Assembly (NCBI GenBank): GCA_001315925.1
Contig: BBBF01000007.1
Location: 1-59,093, forward strand
Direction: 5' to 3'
DNA from: Thermocladium modestius JCM 10088
Lineage (GTDB): Archaea > Thermoproteota > Thermoprotei > Thermoproteales > Thermocladiaceae
DNA length: 59,093 bases
Of the stretch, positions 30,544-42,312 are shown piece after piece. Both the position numbers and the translations under genes were made by a program. Under the pieces are notes generated by a model, which did not search any database, was not told the origin of the DNA, and saw only the letters and a program-made list of their open reading frames with translations. Numbering within the stretch: position 1 is the first letter of the stretch; every line of letters begins with the position of its first letter.

Positions 30544-31775
30544 CGACTCCCCACCTGGATCTATGGGCGGTCAGCGAGTGGAGCGTTGACATTTCTATGA
30601 ATCCCCTGGCCTCATCATCGCTTGGGTACCAACCCTCACGTACCCTGCTAATTCCTCGTCGTAGCCCGAGTAGGGGGGGCTGGAGCGGCCGGCCACGGTT
30701 AATCCGCCGCGGACCACTAACTTGACGGACCCCCCCGTTACCCACCTATTCATCGATCTTGCCAATCCATCCAGCTCGGCGCGGAGGGGGGGCTCGTGCC
30801 ACAGCCCCCCCCTGTACACCAGGTCAGCCCATTCCCGATCCACCAATCTCTTGAAGCGCAGCTCGGAGGGGGTGTAGACGAGCTTCTCCAGGTCCTTGTG
30901 CGCCCTTATCAACGCCAGCGCGGCGGGCGCCTCGTAGACCTCCCTGGACTTGAACCCCCCCACCGCCCTATTCTCCACGTGATCCACCCTGCCGAACCCA
31001 TGCATGCCCACCAACTTATTCATCAATGAAATCAACTGCGGCAATTCCATTCTCTCGCCATTCACTGCGACGGGCACCCCCCCGCCCTCGAAGTCCACCT
31101 CCAGCCTCAAGTCCTCCCCCCCCACCTTGGCTGGGTTCACGGTCCACTTAAACGCGTCCTCGGGGGGGGCTCCGCCCAGGCGTCCTCCACCTCCGGCCCC
31201 CCCTCTATGCTCCTAGTCCAGAGGTTATCGTCTATGCTGAACCTGCGTGAATCTTGGGGATCGGTATCCCATGCCTCTCCGCGTACTCCAACTCGCTTTT
31301 CCTATCCATTCCCCCCCAAATCCTGGCCGGGGGCTATTATGAGCAGGTCGGGGGATAGCGCCTTGATGGTCTCCTCAAAGCGTATCTGGTCGTTTCCCTT
31401 CGACGTGGCTCCATGAGCGACCGCGTCGCCGCCCTCCCTCCTCGCCACCTCTACCGCCTTCTCCGCTATGAGTGGGCGCGCCAAGGCAGTGCCGAGCGGG
31501 TACTCATCCTCGTATAGCGCGTTCATCATTATGGCGGACGCGACCGGCTCCTCCGCGAACTCCTTCTTGGCATCTATCGTGTAATGCTTCAGGACGCCCA
31601 GGCTCTCCGCGCGGGAGGCGATCTCGCCGAAGTCGTCCTCCTGCCCCCCCACGTCAACGGTAACCGTTATCACGTCGGCGTTGAACTTATTCTTCAGCCA
31701 GTGAATGGCGATCGTCGTGTCGAGGCCGCCCGAGTACGCGAGGATTATCTTTGATGGTTTTTCGCCGGTTTTCAA
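30533..31775 (-). CDS. argG: Argininosuccinate synthase
   Basis: Joins citrulline and aspartate with ATP. About 400 residues. The PP-loop [15 protein letters not shown] is at residues 13-27; further marks are [40 protein letters not shown], and APARIW...GIPIP. The C-terminal part has ELISLMN-like [18 protein letters not shown] and [20 protein letters not shown]. Breaks lie near 31310, 31255, 31165, 30750, 30675 and 30630. The start at 31775 is a TTG; no in-frame ATG gives the N-terminal strand. It opens the argG-argH unit and follows lysY on the same strand by about 110 bases. Confidence 0.93.
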
Positions 31776-31883
31776 CGTCGTTCCAGATTATCCATAATTG
31801 GATCGATGGACTATTGTTAATAAATATTTCGGAGAAAGCCCGGCGAAGACAGGATTGAATAACCATGAAGGGGGAAGGCGGGG

Positions 31884-32992
31884 CTAGACTGGGTATAGAG
31901 GCGCTGAGCCCAGCGCCTCCGCCTCATCGAATCCCAGTGCTATGTTCATGTCCTGAACCGCCTGCCCCCCCGCGGCGCCCTTCATCAAGTTATCTATGGC
32001 GGAGAACACTACGAGTCTCCCCCCCATCCTATCATCTATCTCGAAGCCTATGTCGGCCAGATTGCTGCCGATCACGTACTTGACGTCGGGGTAGCGCTGA
32101 TAGCCCGCCCTATCCTTCACCAGCCGTATGAAGCGCTCACCTCCATACATGGACCTATAGGCGGCCCAGACGTCGGGCTCCGAGACCTCCCTGGAGAGCC
32201 AGGCGTGGCCCGTGGCCAGGATCCCCCCCCGCACCAGGTCCACGGCGTGGGGGGCGTGAAGGCAGCCCTAACCCGCTCCCCCCCGCTCACCAGCCCCCCC
32301 AGCTCCTGCTCTATCTCCGCTATGTGCCTGTGATGCACCACCTCGTAGGGCCTCACCACGTAGGTCCTGAAGGGGGGGTGCATGTCGAGGCGGGAGGCTT
32401 GAGAGCCCGCGCCTGAGCTGGATATCTTCACGTCTATCACGAGCTCCCCCCCACATCCACCAGCCGGGCCCCCCCTGTGGGCGGCGCCAGTGCCAGTATT
32501 GAGGCGGTCGCCATGCAGCCGGGAACAGCTATCAACTTGGCCCCCCCCTAAGCTCGCCCCCCCTATGCAGCTCCGGCAATCCATACACGGCTCGACCGAG
32601 CAGGTCGGGGGGGTATGGGTGGCCCCCCCCGCTCCATCCATACCACTCAGCATAGGCGCTGGGGGGGTCCTTGAGGCGGAAATCTGCGGATAAGTCTATC
32701 ACGGTCAAGCCGCTCTCCACGAGCCTCGGAACCCATTTAACGCTCTCGCCGTGAGGCAGCGCGAGGAACACGACGTCTGGGTCGCGCTTGAGCACGGAAT
32801 CCAAGCTGGGCTCCGCGAACGCGACGCTCAGCCTGCCCCTCAGGTTGGGGTGCACCCTGAACGCGTACTCCCCCTGTGCTCCCTGGACGTTATGCATGAA
32901 ATATCGACGCCGCCGTGGCCCACCAACAGCCTGAGGAGCTCGCCGCCGGTCACGCCGCTCGCGCCGACGACGCAGGCCCTTGCCCTATCCAT
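31884..32992 (-). CDS. lysY: LysW-gamma-aminoadipyl/glutamyl phosphate reductase (LysY/ArgC)
   Basis: NADPH-dependent reductase of about 350 residues that turns the LysW-bound acyl phosphate into the semialdehyde. N-terminal nucleotide motif [16 protein letters not shown] at residues 8-23; the active-site cysteine is in [33 protein letters not shown] and [12 protein letters not shown] follow the ArgC/LysY pattern. In Sulfolobus a single LysY serves both lysine and arginine routes, and the same is likely here since only one copy is seen. Breaks lie near 32875, 32655-32670, 32535-32625, 32465, 32280 and 32245. The ATG overlaps the stop of the upstream ATP-grasp-like gene by eight bases. Confidence 0.88.
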
Positions 32993-33732
32993 GCAACCAC
33001 CTGGCCAAGGCGGCGGCCAAGGGATGAACGGCCTCGCTTGTCACCTCAATCGATGCATTGAGTCCAATCACCAGGGGGGGAGCTCATCGCCGTCGACTCC
33101 CAGGAACACGTCGCAGAAGACGCACCCAGCCCTCTCCGCCGCGTATATTGCCTGCTCCTCCAGCCCGGCGCAGCCGCTGCACTCGCCGCCGATTACCCTG
33201 GCCTTCACTATGCTTGCCGGCTCCGGGATCAACACGTTGACCTTGGCCAGGGGGGGGTTATCTATGTACAGCCTATGCTCCGCCACGGACTTACCCCCCC
33301 AGCCCAACCAGTGACCGCCCCCCCGTCCAACCCCCCCAATGAGGGCGTGAGCGCCCCCCCTATGTACCTCAACCCCCCCTCCTCCTTATGGCGTTGGAGA
33401 CAGGCTCGGGGGGCGAAGGCCACCACCGGCCGGGGGGGCGATTTATCCCCCCCAGCTCCCTGTAGAGCAGTAGCCTGTTTATGGTCAATTCATACGCCCT
33501 AGGCGGGTTGGCGGCCCTCTCAAAGAGCGCAGATACTGCGTAAGCCTTAACCGCATCGCCGACTAGCACGGCTGCCGCGGCCCGGCTTGGCTCTAGCTCC
33601 GCGTCGATCAAGGAAAGCGGGAAGGGGGGTGACTCCCCCCCTTGACCTCAATTCATCTATTAGGAGACGCTCGATGGGGGGGCCCAGCCCATCCGTTACC
33701 AGGAGGAGATCCGAATCGTGGAGTCCTCTCAT
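32985..33732 (-). CDS. Degenerate LysX/RimK-like protein
   Basis: About 235 residues after repair. The first 100 resemble the N-terminal and start of the ATP-grasp part of LysX (ERLLIDELRSRG, then RAYELTINRLLLYRELG, the counterpart of the LysX helix before the ATP lysine). The end GLNASIEV...PLAAALARWL lines up with the LysX end EVNAVPEF...GLLADYL, but the Mg-binding E-x-N is replaced and the central RxxxxGG nucleotide region is missing. It also has a CSGCAG and CVFCDV cysteine set not seen in LysX. The ATG at 33732 lies about 27 bases after a CTATTTATATGG TATA box. Translational overlap with lysY suggests a role in the LysW pathway. The frame has about ten breaks, so the reconstruction is uncertain. 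Confidence 0.55.
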
Positions 33733-33904
33733 TGTCGTTCCATCAATATATCCCCGGCCCATATAAATAGCGACCGGTTAATTAAAGTTACCGTCAATAA
33801 TCGCGCCATGCTCCTCTGGGCGCTACGTGAGGGATTGCGGAGACTATGTTGGACGAAAATATTTATATTTAAACGCGCGGGGGGGACCGGCGGAAGCGAT
33901 CTAG

Positions 33905-34761
33905 ATGGAACGATATCAATAATATACGACGCGGCCAGGCAGGAGGAGAAATTACTGATCCGCGAGCTCTCCCGCCGCGGCGCCTCGGTGCGGCCGGTGA
34001 ACCTGGACGACGTGGAGCTGGGCCTCGATGGACCGCCGGAGCGGCTTGGGCTTGCCGTCATGAGGCCCGTGAGCCACATGAAGGCGATCTTGATCGCAAG
34101 GATGCTTAACATAACCGGGATCCCAACGATCAACAGCGGGGGGGAGTCCATGGAGCTCTCCTGGAACAAGGCGCTCTCTCTAGCGGTCCTGAGGAGGGCG
34201 GGGGGGCTGCCCGTGACGCCGAGCGTGTTGGTGATGGGGGGGAGGAGTCAAGGCGGACGTGGATTACCCGGCGATCCTGAAGCCAATACAGGGATCGTGG
34301 GGGGGCAGGATGGCCAGCATGGTTTGGAGCAGGGACGAGCTATCGCTGATATTGAGGCATAGATCGGCCATGGATCCCCCCCACGCGCGCCCGGCGCTGC
34401 TTCAACCGTTCATAGGGGACGGCACGGATTACAGGGTGTTCGTGATAGGCGGCGAAGCGTCGCCGGCATGAGGCGGAGGCCCCCGAGCGGGGATTGGAGA
34501 AGCAACGTGGCGAGGGGGGAGGCAAGGCGGAGGCCGTGAGGGTTGATCGCGACATGGGGGGGGAGGCCGCGGCGAGGGCGGCCGAGGTGCTTGGCCTGGA
34601 GTACGCCGGGGGGGTTGACTTCCTGATTGGGGGGGATGGGCTTATGATAAACGAGGTGAACGCTGTTCCCGAATTCAAGGGATTGATGCAGTCGACGGGC
34701 GTCGACGTGCCCGGCCTGCTGGCCGATTACTTAATTGAGGCAGCCAAGAGGGGGGGGTTAA
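33905..34761 (+). CDS. LysW ligase, ATP-grasp LysX/ArgX paralogue A
   Basis: ATP-grasp enzyme of about 275 residues that attaches alpha-aminoadipate or glutamate to the C-terminal Glu of LysW. Start region SIIYDAARQEEKLLIREL, ATP-binding lysine in AILKPIQGSWGRMAS, then DYRVFVIGGEAVAGMR, the RSNVARGGKAEAV loop and the Mg ligands in MINEVNAVPEFKG. A missing A just after the ATG at 33905 would restore METISIIYD; the TATA box TTTATATTTAAA at about 33865 supports this start. Breaks lie near 34140, 34205, 34235, 34300, 34463, 34490, 34560 and 34610. With the G-run at 34750 cut to four, it stops at TAA 34759-34761, three bases before lysJ. Which amino acid it uses cannot be decided by eye. Confidence 0.85.
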
Positions 34762-34764
34762 TTA

Positions 34765-35941
<1,177 letters not shown>

Positions 35942-35945
<4 letters not shown>

Positions 35946-37032
35946 GAAAGCAGTTCCTCCACGGCCCTCCTATACACCCTTATCGACGCCAGGTAATCCC
36001 GTATGGATACGTACTCCACGCCTGAGTGGGAGAGAGAACCGTCCCCCGGCCCGTAGGCCACCATGTTCGCCGTCAACGCGTACAGCTCATTCATATCGCT
36101 CGTCCCCCCCACTTCCTGGCCGGCACCGGTTTCCTGCCCAGCGCGGCTATTATTGACCTAGCTATGGCCCGGGACGCCGGGTTGGCCACGTCCACCTCAA
36201 CGGGGTCCACGCATTTCCCGGCGGATATGTAGACGCCGAGCCTTGGCTCCAAGCCACTCAATGCCTGGAGCAGCTCCTTACATGATTTTCCAGGCGGTAT
36301 CCTGACGTCCACCACCAACTCGCACCTGCTTGGAATCACGTTGCCGGCGGTCCCGCAGTTAATCATCGTGGGCGTGGCCAGGTAATCCTCGTATCTCCTC
36401 CCGACCCCCCCGAGCGCGGCTGATACGCCCCCCCGTAGGCCTTCATTGCTATCAGTATGGCATTGGAGGCGAAGTCCGGATTGGAGGCGTGCCCGCCCCC
36501 CCGCGTCTCCACAGCAATGCGCAGCCTGACGCTGCCCCCCCTGTACTTGGTGACGACCCTATCTATGCCCGTCGGCTCGCCCACTATTATGAATGATGGG
36601 CGCGGCGCAGATTCGCTGCTCACCAAGAATGATGTGCCCAGGCTCTCGCCCTCCTCCTGGACGACCGCCGCCAGGACAAGCGTTCCCCCCCTCTCGACGT
36701 GGCTCTCTAGGAAGGCGAACGCCATAGCCATGAGGGGAGCCTTATCATCGCTCGCGCCCCCCCTCCCGATCAACCTATCCCCCCCATCAAGTGCCACATC
36801 CATGAATCCAGGCACGGTGTCCATGTGGGCATGCAGCCAGAGGATGGGGGGGACCGCTTCCCTTGATGGCAACCACGTTCCCCCCCGCCCCCCCGTCAAT
36901 GAACGGCGCCTCCCCCCCCATCCCGGACAGCAGCTCGAGGAGGTACTTCGCCATCTCGTCCTCACGCCCGGTGGGCGAGTATATCTCCACTGCCTCCCTC
37001 AACGCAGCCACCTTACGGTCCTCGCCCATCAT
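35942..37032 (-). CDS. lysK: LysW-lysine/ornithine hydrolase, M20 peptidase
   Basis: Releases lysine or ornithine from the carrier LysW. About 345 residues after repair. M20 metal site: LWLHAHMDTVPG near residue 65, IGRGASDDKAPLMAMA, VVQEEGESLGTSF with the general base, and a late GTSDMNELY. The dimerisation/lid part has GTAGNVIPSRCELVVDVR. Breaks lie near 36900, 36850, 36785, 36690, 36500, 36420 and 36110. The ATG shares one base with the stop of the preceding ArgX/LysX gene (TAATG), a tight coupling. The order lysZ, lysW, argX/lysX, lysK resembles archaeal LysW operons. Confidence 0.9.
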
Positions 37033-37900
37033 TAAGCGCCCCCCCTCCGCGCGGCGAGCATCAATAAATCGACTATCCTCCTCGCCACGTTAACCCCCCC
37101 GGTCACCCGCATCACGTTCTTGAACTCCGGCACCACGTTGACCTCCAGCACCTTATACCCATCCCTGGACTCCACCACGTCGACCCCCCCGGCGTAGCTG
37201 GCCTTTATCGCCTCGGCCGACTTGACCCCCCCGATATCCTCCAGCTCCGGGCTTAATTTAGCGGCCTCCGCCCTACCTCCCCCCCTCGCCGTGTTGGTGC
37301 GCCAATCATCGCCGGGCGAGTACCTGTATATGGCGGCGACCGCCTCGCCCCCCACCACGGTTATCCGTATATCCCTACCGGGCTTGTCTATGAACTCCTG
37401 CGCCACTATTGACCCGCTGGATGCAGATCCATGCCTCGCCAGCATCGCTAGGTCCTGCACGCCGTTGGCCAGGCCCACCATTCTTCCCCACGATCCCTGT
37501 ATGGCTTAACTATAATGGGGGGGAAGCCAAGCTTTTCGGCCACTTCATCCACGTCGGCGCCGGCGTTAATTACTATGGACCTGGGTATGGGCAGGCCCAG
37601 CCTCGAGAGCGCGGCCATGGTAGCCGCCTTGTTGTTGCCCATAATTATGGAGACGAGGGAATTGATGGATTGATTCCCCAACGCCTCATTGATCTGGGCC
37701 ACCAATTGGGTCCTGCGTTGACTGATGGTTCTGGGGGGGAACGCCAAGCCGCGCCGCGGCTCGCCGGGGGGGAGCTCGAGGTGATCGCCCGTGTTGATCA
37801 ATTCATACCTGGCGCCCGCATTGCTTAATTCCCTAATCAGCAGCTTCTCGTCCTGCCTGATCATGTCGTGAAAGAGGAGTATTGTTTCAATTATAATCAC
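37032..37900 (-). CDS. LysW ligase, ATP-grasp LysX/ArgX paralogue B
   Basis: Second carrier ligase, about 280 residues. N-terminus LLFHDMIRQDEKLLIREL, ATP lysine in PIIVKPYRDRGEWGRM, DIRITVVGGEAVAAIYRYS with the WRTNTARGGRAEA loop, and Mg ligands in VLEVNVVPEFKNVMR. It looks more like bacterial LysX (AIYR, TNTARGG, EVNxxxEFKN) than paralogue A does. The start is a GTG at 37900 directly after the lysW TAG. Breaks lie near 37735, 37515, 37490, 37275, 37230 and 37180. Two ligases with one LysW match the Sulfolobus arrangement, in which ArgX loads glutamate and LysX loads aminoadipate. Confidence 0.87.
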
Positions 37901-38084
37901 CTACTCGCCCCCCCAATCCTCCTCCTCGGCGTTTATCAGCTTTAATTGAATTGAGTTGTTTTGAATGACCACCTGGTATTTCTGACCGCAGGATGGACAG
38001 GAGGTGAGCTCCCCCCCATCCAACGCGTCGTCGGGGGACGGGCACCTCGCCGCCGCATACCTGGCATGCCATGTTGGTGGGCAT
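37901..38084 (-). CDS. lysW: Amino-group carrier protein LysW
   Basis: Small carrier of about 58 residues whose C-terminal glutamate is joined to aminoadipate or glutamate. The zinc ribbon is visible as ACQVCGGEV near residue 8 and, after the C8 run at 38010 is repaired, CPSCGQKY. An acidic tail follows. The written G7 at 37905-37911 gives DWGGRV, but G4 gives the invariant EDWGE followed at once by TAG. This is the clearest proof in the window that long G-runs are over-length. It lies between lysZ and ligase B and touches the latter with no spacer. Confidence 0.92.
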
Positions 38085-38157
38085 CTCTATACCAACATGA
38101 GGTAACTATTTAAGTATTGCGAGCAAGTAAAAAGCGTATGGTGGGTCCCGCTGAAAA

Positions 38158-38977
38158 TCAATAGACGTGGGTCCCGGCGCCGCGCAGCGCGGCGGAGACT
38201 GGGGGGGACTCGGCGAGACCGTTGGCTATCACCACCTTGATCCCGGCGCCGCCCATTCGCATCGCCATGCGGAGCTTCCTCCTCATGCCGCCCCCCCCAC
38301 CTCGCTGGATGAGAGAAGGGATTCATCGCTTGGATCCACCTTGGGAATCGGCGAGCCCCCCCCACCAGCACGCCGTCCACGTCGGTGAGCATCACGGCGT
38401 AATCCGGCATTACCGACCCCGCCAATGCCTCCATCACTTGATCGCTGTCCACGTTCAGCGGGCCCTTCGTGTCCTCGTCCATGGCTATCGGCGCTATTAT
38501 GGGAAGGAAGCCCGCCGACGATACGGCCCTCAACGCCTCGGCATTAACCTGAATTATCTTGCCAGTGTATCCCCCCCCTCAATGACCCTCTCCCTGCCCC
38601 CCCGCTCGTCCACTATTATCAATCTATCCTTCCTCTTTGCGCGGAGGATGCCGCCGTCCAAGCCGCTTAAGCCCACCGCGTTCACCCCCCCATGGATTGG
38701 CTGAGGACACCAGGTCCTTGTTTATCTTCATCATGGCCATTACGTACACCGCGAGCGTCTCCAGGTCCGTGTAGCGGCTCACAACGCCGCTGGGGGGGCT
38801 GGTGACGAACCTGGGCGTCAAGCCCATCCTCCCCCCCAGCAGGTCGTTAACCATGTACCCACCCCCCCCATGAATCACCACCAACTCATTGCTTCCCGCC
38901 AGGCTGGGCAATTCCTTAATGAAGCCGCCCGCGCCCTTCCTTATTACGGAGCCGCCCAGCTTTACTATTATCCTCAC
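38158..38977 (-). CDS. lysZ: LysW-aminoadipate/glutamate kinase
   Basis: Amino acid kinase family (ArgB-like), about 265 residues; phosphorylates the side chain of the LysW-bound substrate. Marks: [13 protein letters not shown] at the N-terminus, [28 protein letters not shown], the nucleotide part [12 protein letters not shown], and MLTDVDGVL. Breaks lie near 38865, 38835, 38790, 38690, 38572, 38360 and 38305. The GTG at 38977 begins exactly at the first beta strand. A TATA-like ATATATTTTTAA lies about 25-35 bases upstream, so this is the head of the lysZ-lysW-argX/lysX-lysK operon. Confidence 0.9.
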
Positions 38978-39072
38978 GCATCGCTCTCATTTTTCTGGCT
39001 TAAAAATATATTCCATATATAGAAGGTAGAAACCCCCCCTCTTAATTCAAGGATTGCCGGGCCGACTCGCCG

Positions 39073-40507
39073 TTAATGCTCCTCCCGCTTCTCCAGCCTA
39101 GGGTGCAGGCCCGGTCCTCTGTACTCCGCCGTGGCTATGTCCTCCAGCGATATGCCCTTGGTCTCCGGCGTGAAGAATATGGTGAAGACGAAGGCGGCGA
39201 ACGTGATTACGGCAAGGAAGATGAAGAACGGCAGCTTGCCCAGCGTTAGGGCTATATACGGGAACTCGAACGCGCTTAGGAAGGAGACGAACCTGGTTAT
39301 GGCGGTTGCGCCGCCCATGGAGGTGGACCTAAGCTTTGTTGGGAACAGCTCTATGGCGTATAGCCCCCCCATCGTGTTGCCGGGGGGCCCAGGTTGCCCA
39401 TCCCGTACCACAGCACCAGCCCTATTGTCCCTATCACCATGGCGATTAATCCCCCCCCAATCAACGCGCCCATGGCGACGAGAACCATGCCCAGGGTCGC
39501 GAAGCCGAAGCCGAGCAGTTGAAGCATTCTCCTCCCCCCCCACCTATCGTTCAGGAAGGCCGCGCCCATGGCGCCCAACGCCCCCCCAGGTATGTAGAGG
39601 AGGGCCGACATCAATATTGATGAGCGCCCGTGAAGCCAAGCATGGATATTATGGATGGGGCGTAGAGGCCGAAGCCGTAGGAGCCCACGTCGTAGAGTAT
39701 CCATTGAACCCAAACCACTAGAGTCCTGATGGCGAACTTCCCCCCCCTGAACAGCTCCAGGAACGAGCCCGGCTTAACGCTGGATAGCTTCCTGGTCTCC
39801 GTGTCCACAAGCTTGCTTATATCGTCATCCCCCATCCCGGTGGCATGGGACAGGGCCTTGGCCTCCTCGACGGACTTCTCGTCCGGCTTCACGGCCACCT
39901 TCCACCTACTCGACTCGGGCATCCTCGTCCTCACTATTATCGTTATCAATGCTATTACAGCGCCTATGCCGAGGGCCCACCTCCACCCATACACTGGATC
40001 CGCCAGGTAGAATGCGTACCCCCCCAACATGAAGGCAATGAAGGCGCCCACGCTCCAGAAGGTGTAGACCCAACCATAGCCCATGCCCCCCCTCTTGTTG
40101 GTGGGGGTACATCTCGGTGGCGTAGACGGGGGCTCAACGCGTAATCCGCCCCCCCAACTCCCCCCCAACCCACGAAGAATCTGTAGATTATCATTTGTAT
40201 TATGTTGGTGGAAACCGCGCTCAGCGCGGCGAATATGACGAAGAACAGCAGGTCGAACGTGTATAGGTACCTCCTCCCCAGCCTGTCGGAGTAGTGGCCG
40301 AATATCAATGCGCCGAACATGGCCCCCCAACAAGGCCGCGCCCGTGACGAAGGCCAGCTCGAAGCTGTTGTACTGGAAGAATTTATAGTGTATAAGCGAG
40401 AACGTGAACACGCTTATTACGCTCAAGTCGTAGCCGTCCAGCATGTAGCCAAGGGCGGAGACGACTGTATACGTCGCCCTGCTGGGATAGCGTATTGTCT
40501 GACCCAT
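39073..40507 (-). CDS. MFS sugar porter family permease
   Basis: About 465 residues, 12 helices. Helix 1 has YMLDGYDLSVISVF; loop 2-3 GHYSDRLGRRYLY; helix 4 GVGADYALSP; a cytosolic middle loop with MPESSRW; loop 8-9 LNDRWGRRML; ELFPTKLRSTSMG; and a PETKGISLED tail, which together mark the sugar porter/metabolite:H+ branch. Breaks lie near 40330, 40155, 40110, 39625, 39535, 39470 and 39375. It lies directly downstream of glpK on the same strand with a 114-base gap (behind a short AT-rich promoter), so glycerol or a related polyol is plausible, though the family mostly carries sugars and organic acids. Confidence 0.85.
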
Positions 40508-40620
40508 GTTGAGGGGGGTTTTTAACATGCTATTTCAATTTTTCCCCAGCATTTTAAAAACACCAAATATAAATAAATAGTTTATTTATAAAACGAAACC
40601 CATGATAGGGAGTGAAGCCA

Positions 40621-42201
40621 TTAAGCGGCCCAGGGAACTCGCCGCGCCCAGCCCGCCGCCCTGGCCACGGCGTCGCGCCACGCCCCCCGTACAACCTATC
40701 CCTCTCCTCCCTCGGCATCGCGGACTTGAACCGCTTATCCAATGACCACATGGAGGCAACATCATCCAAGGACCACTCGCCAACTGCTACCCCCCCCGCC
40801 AAGTAGGCGGCTCCAAGCGACGTGGTCTCCACATTGACCGGCCTCAACAAGTCTATCCCCCCCGCCACGTCGGCCTGCAGCTGCATGAGGAAGTCACTGC
40901 TCGAGGCCCCCCCTCCATCCACCCGCAGCTCCCCCCCCAATGCGGCGCCTGAGTCCTCCATCAAGGACTCCAACACGTCCCTAGCCATGTAGGCGATGGA
41001 CTCGAGGACTGCCCTGGCCAGGTACCTGGAGTCGCTGCTCCGAGTCAACCCTATCAACAATCCCCTGGCGTACCTATCCCAGTACGGCGCGCCCAGCCCG
41101 GCGAAGGCCGGCACCAGGTAAACCCCGCCGTTATCGCTCACTTGCCTGGCGAGCTCCTCCACCTGGGAGGGAGACTTGCTGCGCCTATATCCATTAGCCA
41201 CTGTATGGCCGCGCCCCCCGGCGAACATGCTGCCCTCCAAGCGTACGCCGCCGAGCCGGGCCTCGTGGAGTAGAAAACGGTGGATATCAAGCCATGCCTG
41301 GACTCGATTATGTCCCCCCCGCCCGTGTTCATTAAGATGAACGTGCCCGTGCCGTAAGTCGCCTTCGCGCACCCCCCCCTCTCCATGCAGGCCTGCCCCC
41401 CCAAGAGGGCTGCTTGTTGGTCCCCCCCAAAGCAGCGGCCACGGGTACGGGTCTCCCCCCCAGCAACTCGCTTGCCTCGGCCCCCCCGTGAAGCCGAAGA
41501 TGGCTCCGCTGGGCATTGGTAGCGGGAGGGAGTGGAGCGGCGGGGAGCCCATTAATTGAAGCAACTCCCCATCCCACTCCAGCCTGTGTATGTTGAAGAG
41601 CATGGTGCGGGACGCGTTGCTGTAATCCGTCACGTGCGAGCCGCCTCCCCTCTCGTTCACCAGCTCCGACCCTCCCCTGGTCAAGTTCCAGGTTATCCAT
41701 GAATCCACGGTGCCGAACAACGCCTCCCCCCTCTCAGCCCTCCCGCGCAGGCCTGGCACGTTGTCAAGCATCCACATCACCTTCGGCCCCGTGAAGTAGG
41801 GATCGGGAATCAAGCCGGTCCTCCTCCTAACCTCGTCCCCGTAATTGGCCGCCAATTCATCAACGATGGGCGACGCCCTCCTGTCCTGCCACACTATGGC
41901 GTTGAGCAGGGGCTTCCCGGTGGAGGATCCCAAACCACCACGGTCTCCCTCTGATTGGCTATGCCCACCGCCCTAAGCTCAGCCGGGTCGATCCCGCTTT
42001 TCGCCACTGCTTCCCGCATGACCGCCTTGACGTTGCTCCATATCTCCAACGCATCGTGCTCCACCCAGGAGGGGGGGCGCGGGTAGATCTGGGAGTGCTC
42101 CCTCCTGCTCCAAGCCACGACCCTCCCCCCCCTGGAGTCCACCACGGCCGCCTGGTGCTCGTCGTTCCTTGATCTATGGCCAACACGTAGCTGCCCGGCA
42201 C
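40621..42201 (-). CDS. glpK: Glycerol kinase
   Basis: FGGY kinase making sn-glycerol-3-phosphate. About 500 residues, family size. N-terminus YVLAIDQGTTSTRA near residue 5, WVEHDALEIW, GIANQRETVVVWD, IVWQDRR, LFGTVDSWITWNL and DYSNASRTMLFNI are all GlpK-type; the C-terminal half has YGTGTFILMNTG, VPAFAGLGAPYWD and RVDGGASSSDFLMQLQAD. The true end is a TAA at 40621 (RVPWAA), reached after repairing 40680. Many breaks, at 42070-42135, 41920, 41400-41480, 41200 and 40890-40940. A TTTAAA box sits about 27 bases before the ATG. It faces the ClC gene from a shared divergent promoter. Confidence 0.93.
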
Positions 42202-42312
42202 TGCCGGAAACCGGGGGGGGCCAGCGTTTAAAGCGTTCCCGACCTCGGGCCCTCGTGACCGCTCCGGCGGGCAATGACAAGACTTAAAATTATATTAATT
42301 CTATCACGGCCC
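42202..42312. promoter_or_regulatory. Divergent promoter region glpK / ClC
   Basis: A TTTAAA element at about 42228-42234 serves glpK on the minus strand, 27 bases before its ATG. An AAAATTATATTAATTC stretch at about 42285-42300 is placed to serve the ClC gene on the plus strand. The G7 run near 42215 is probably over-length. No operator-like repeat is seen. Confidence 0.45.

Noticed and set aside
36457..37035. A 192-residue plus-strand frame opposite lysK
   Set aside because: It mirrors lysK codons, has no start context, and lysK on the minus strand shows all M20 motifs.
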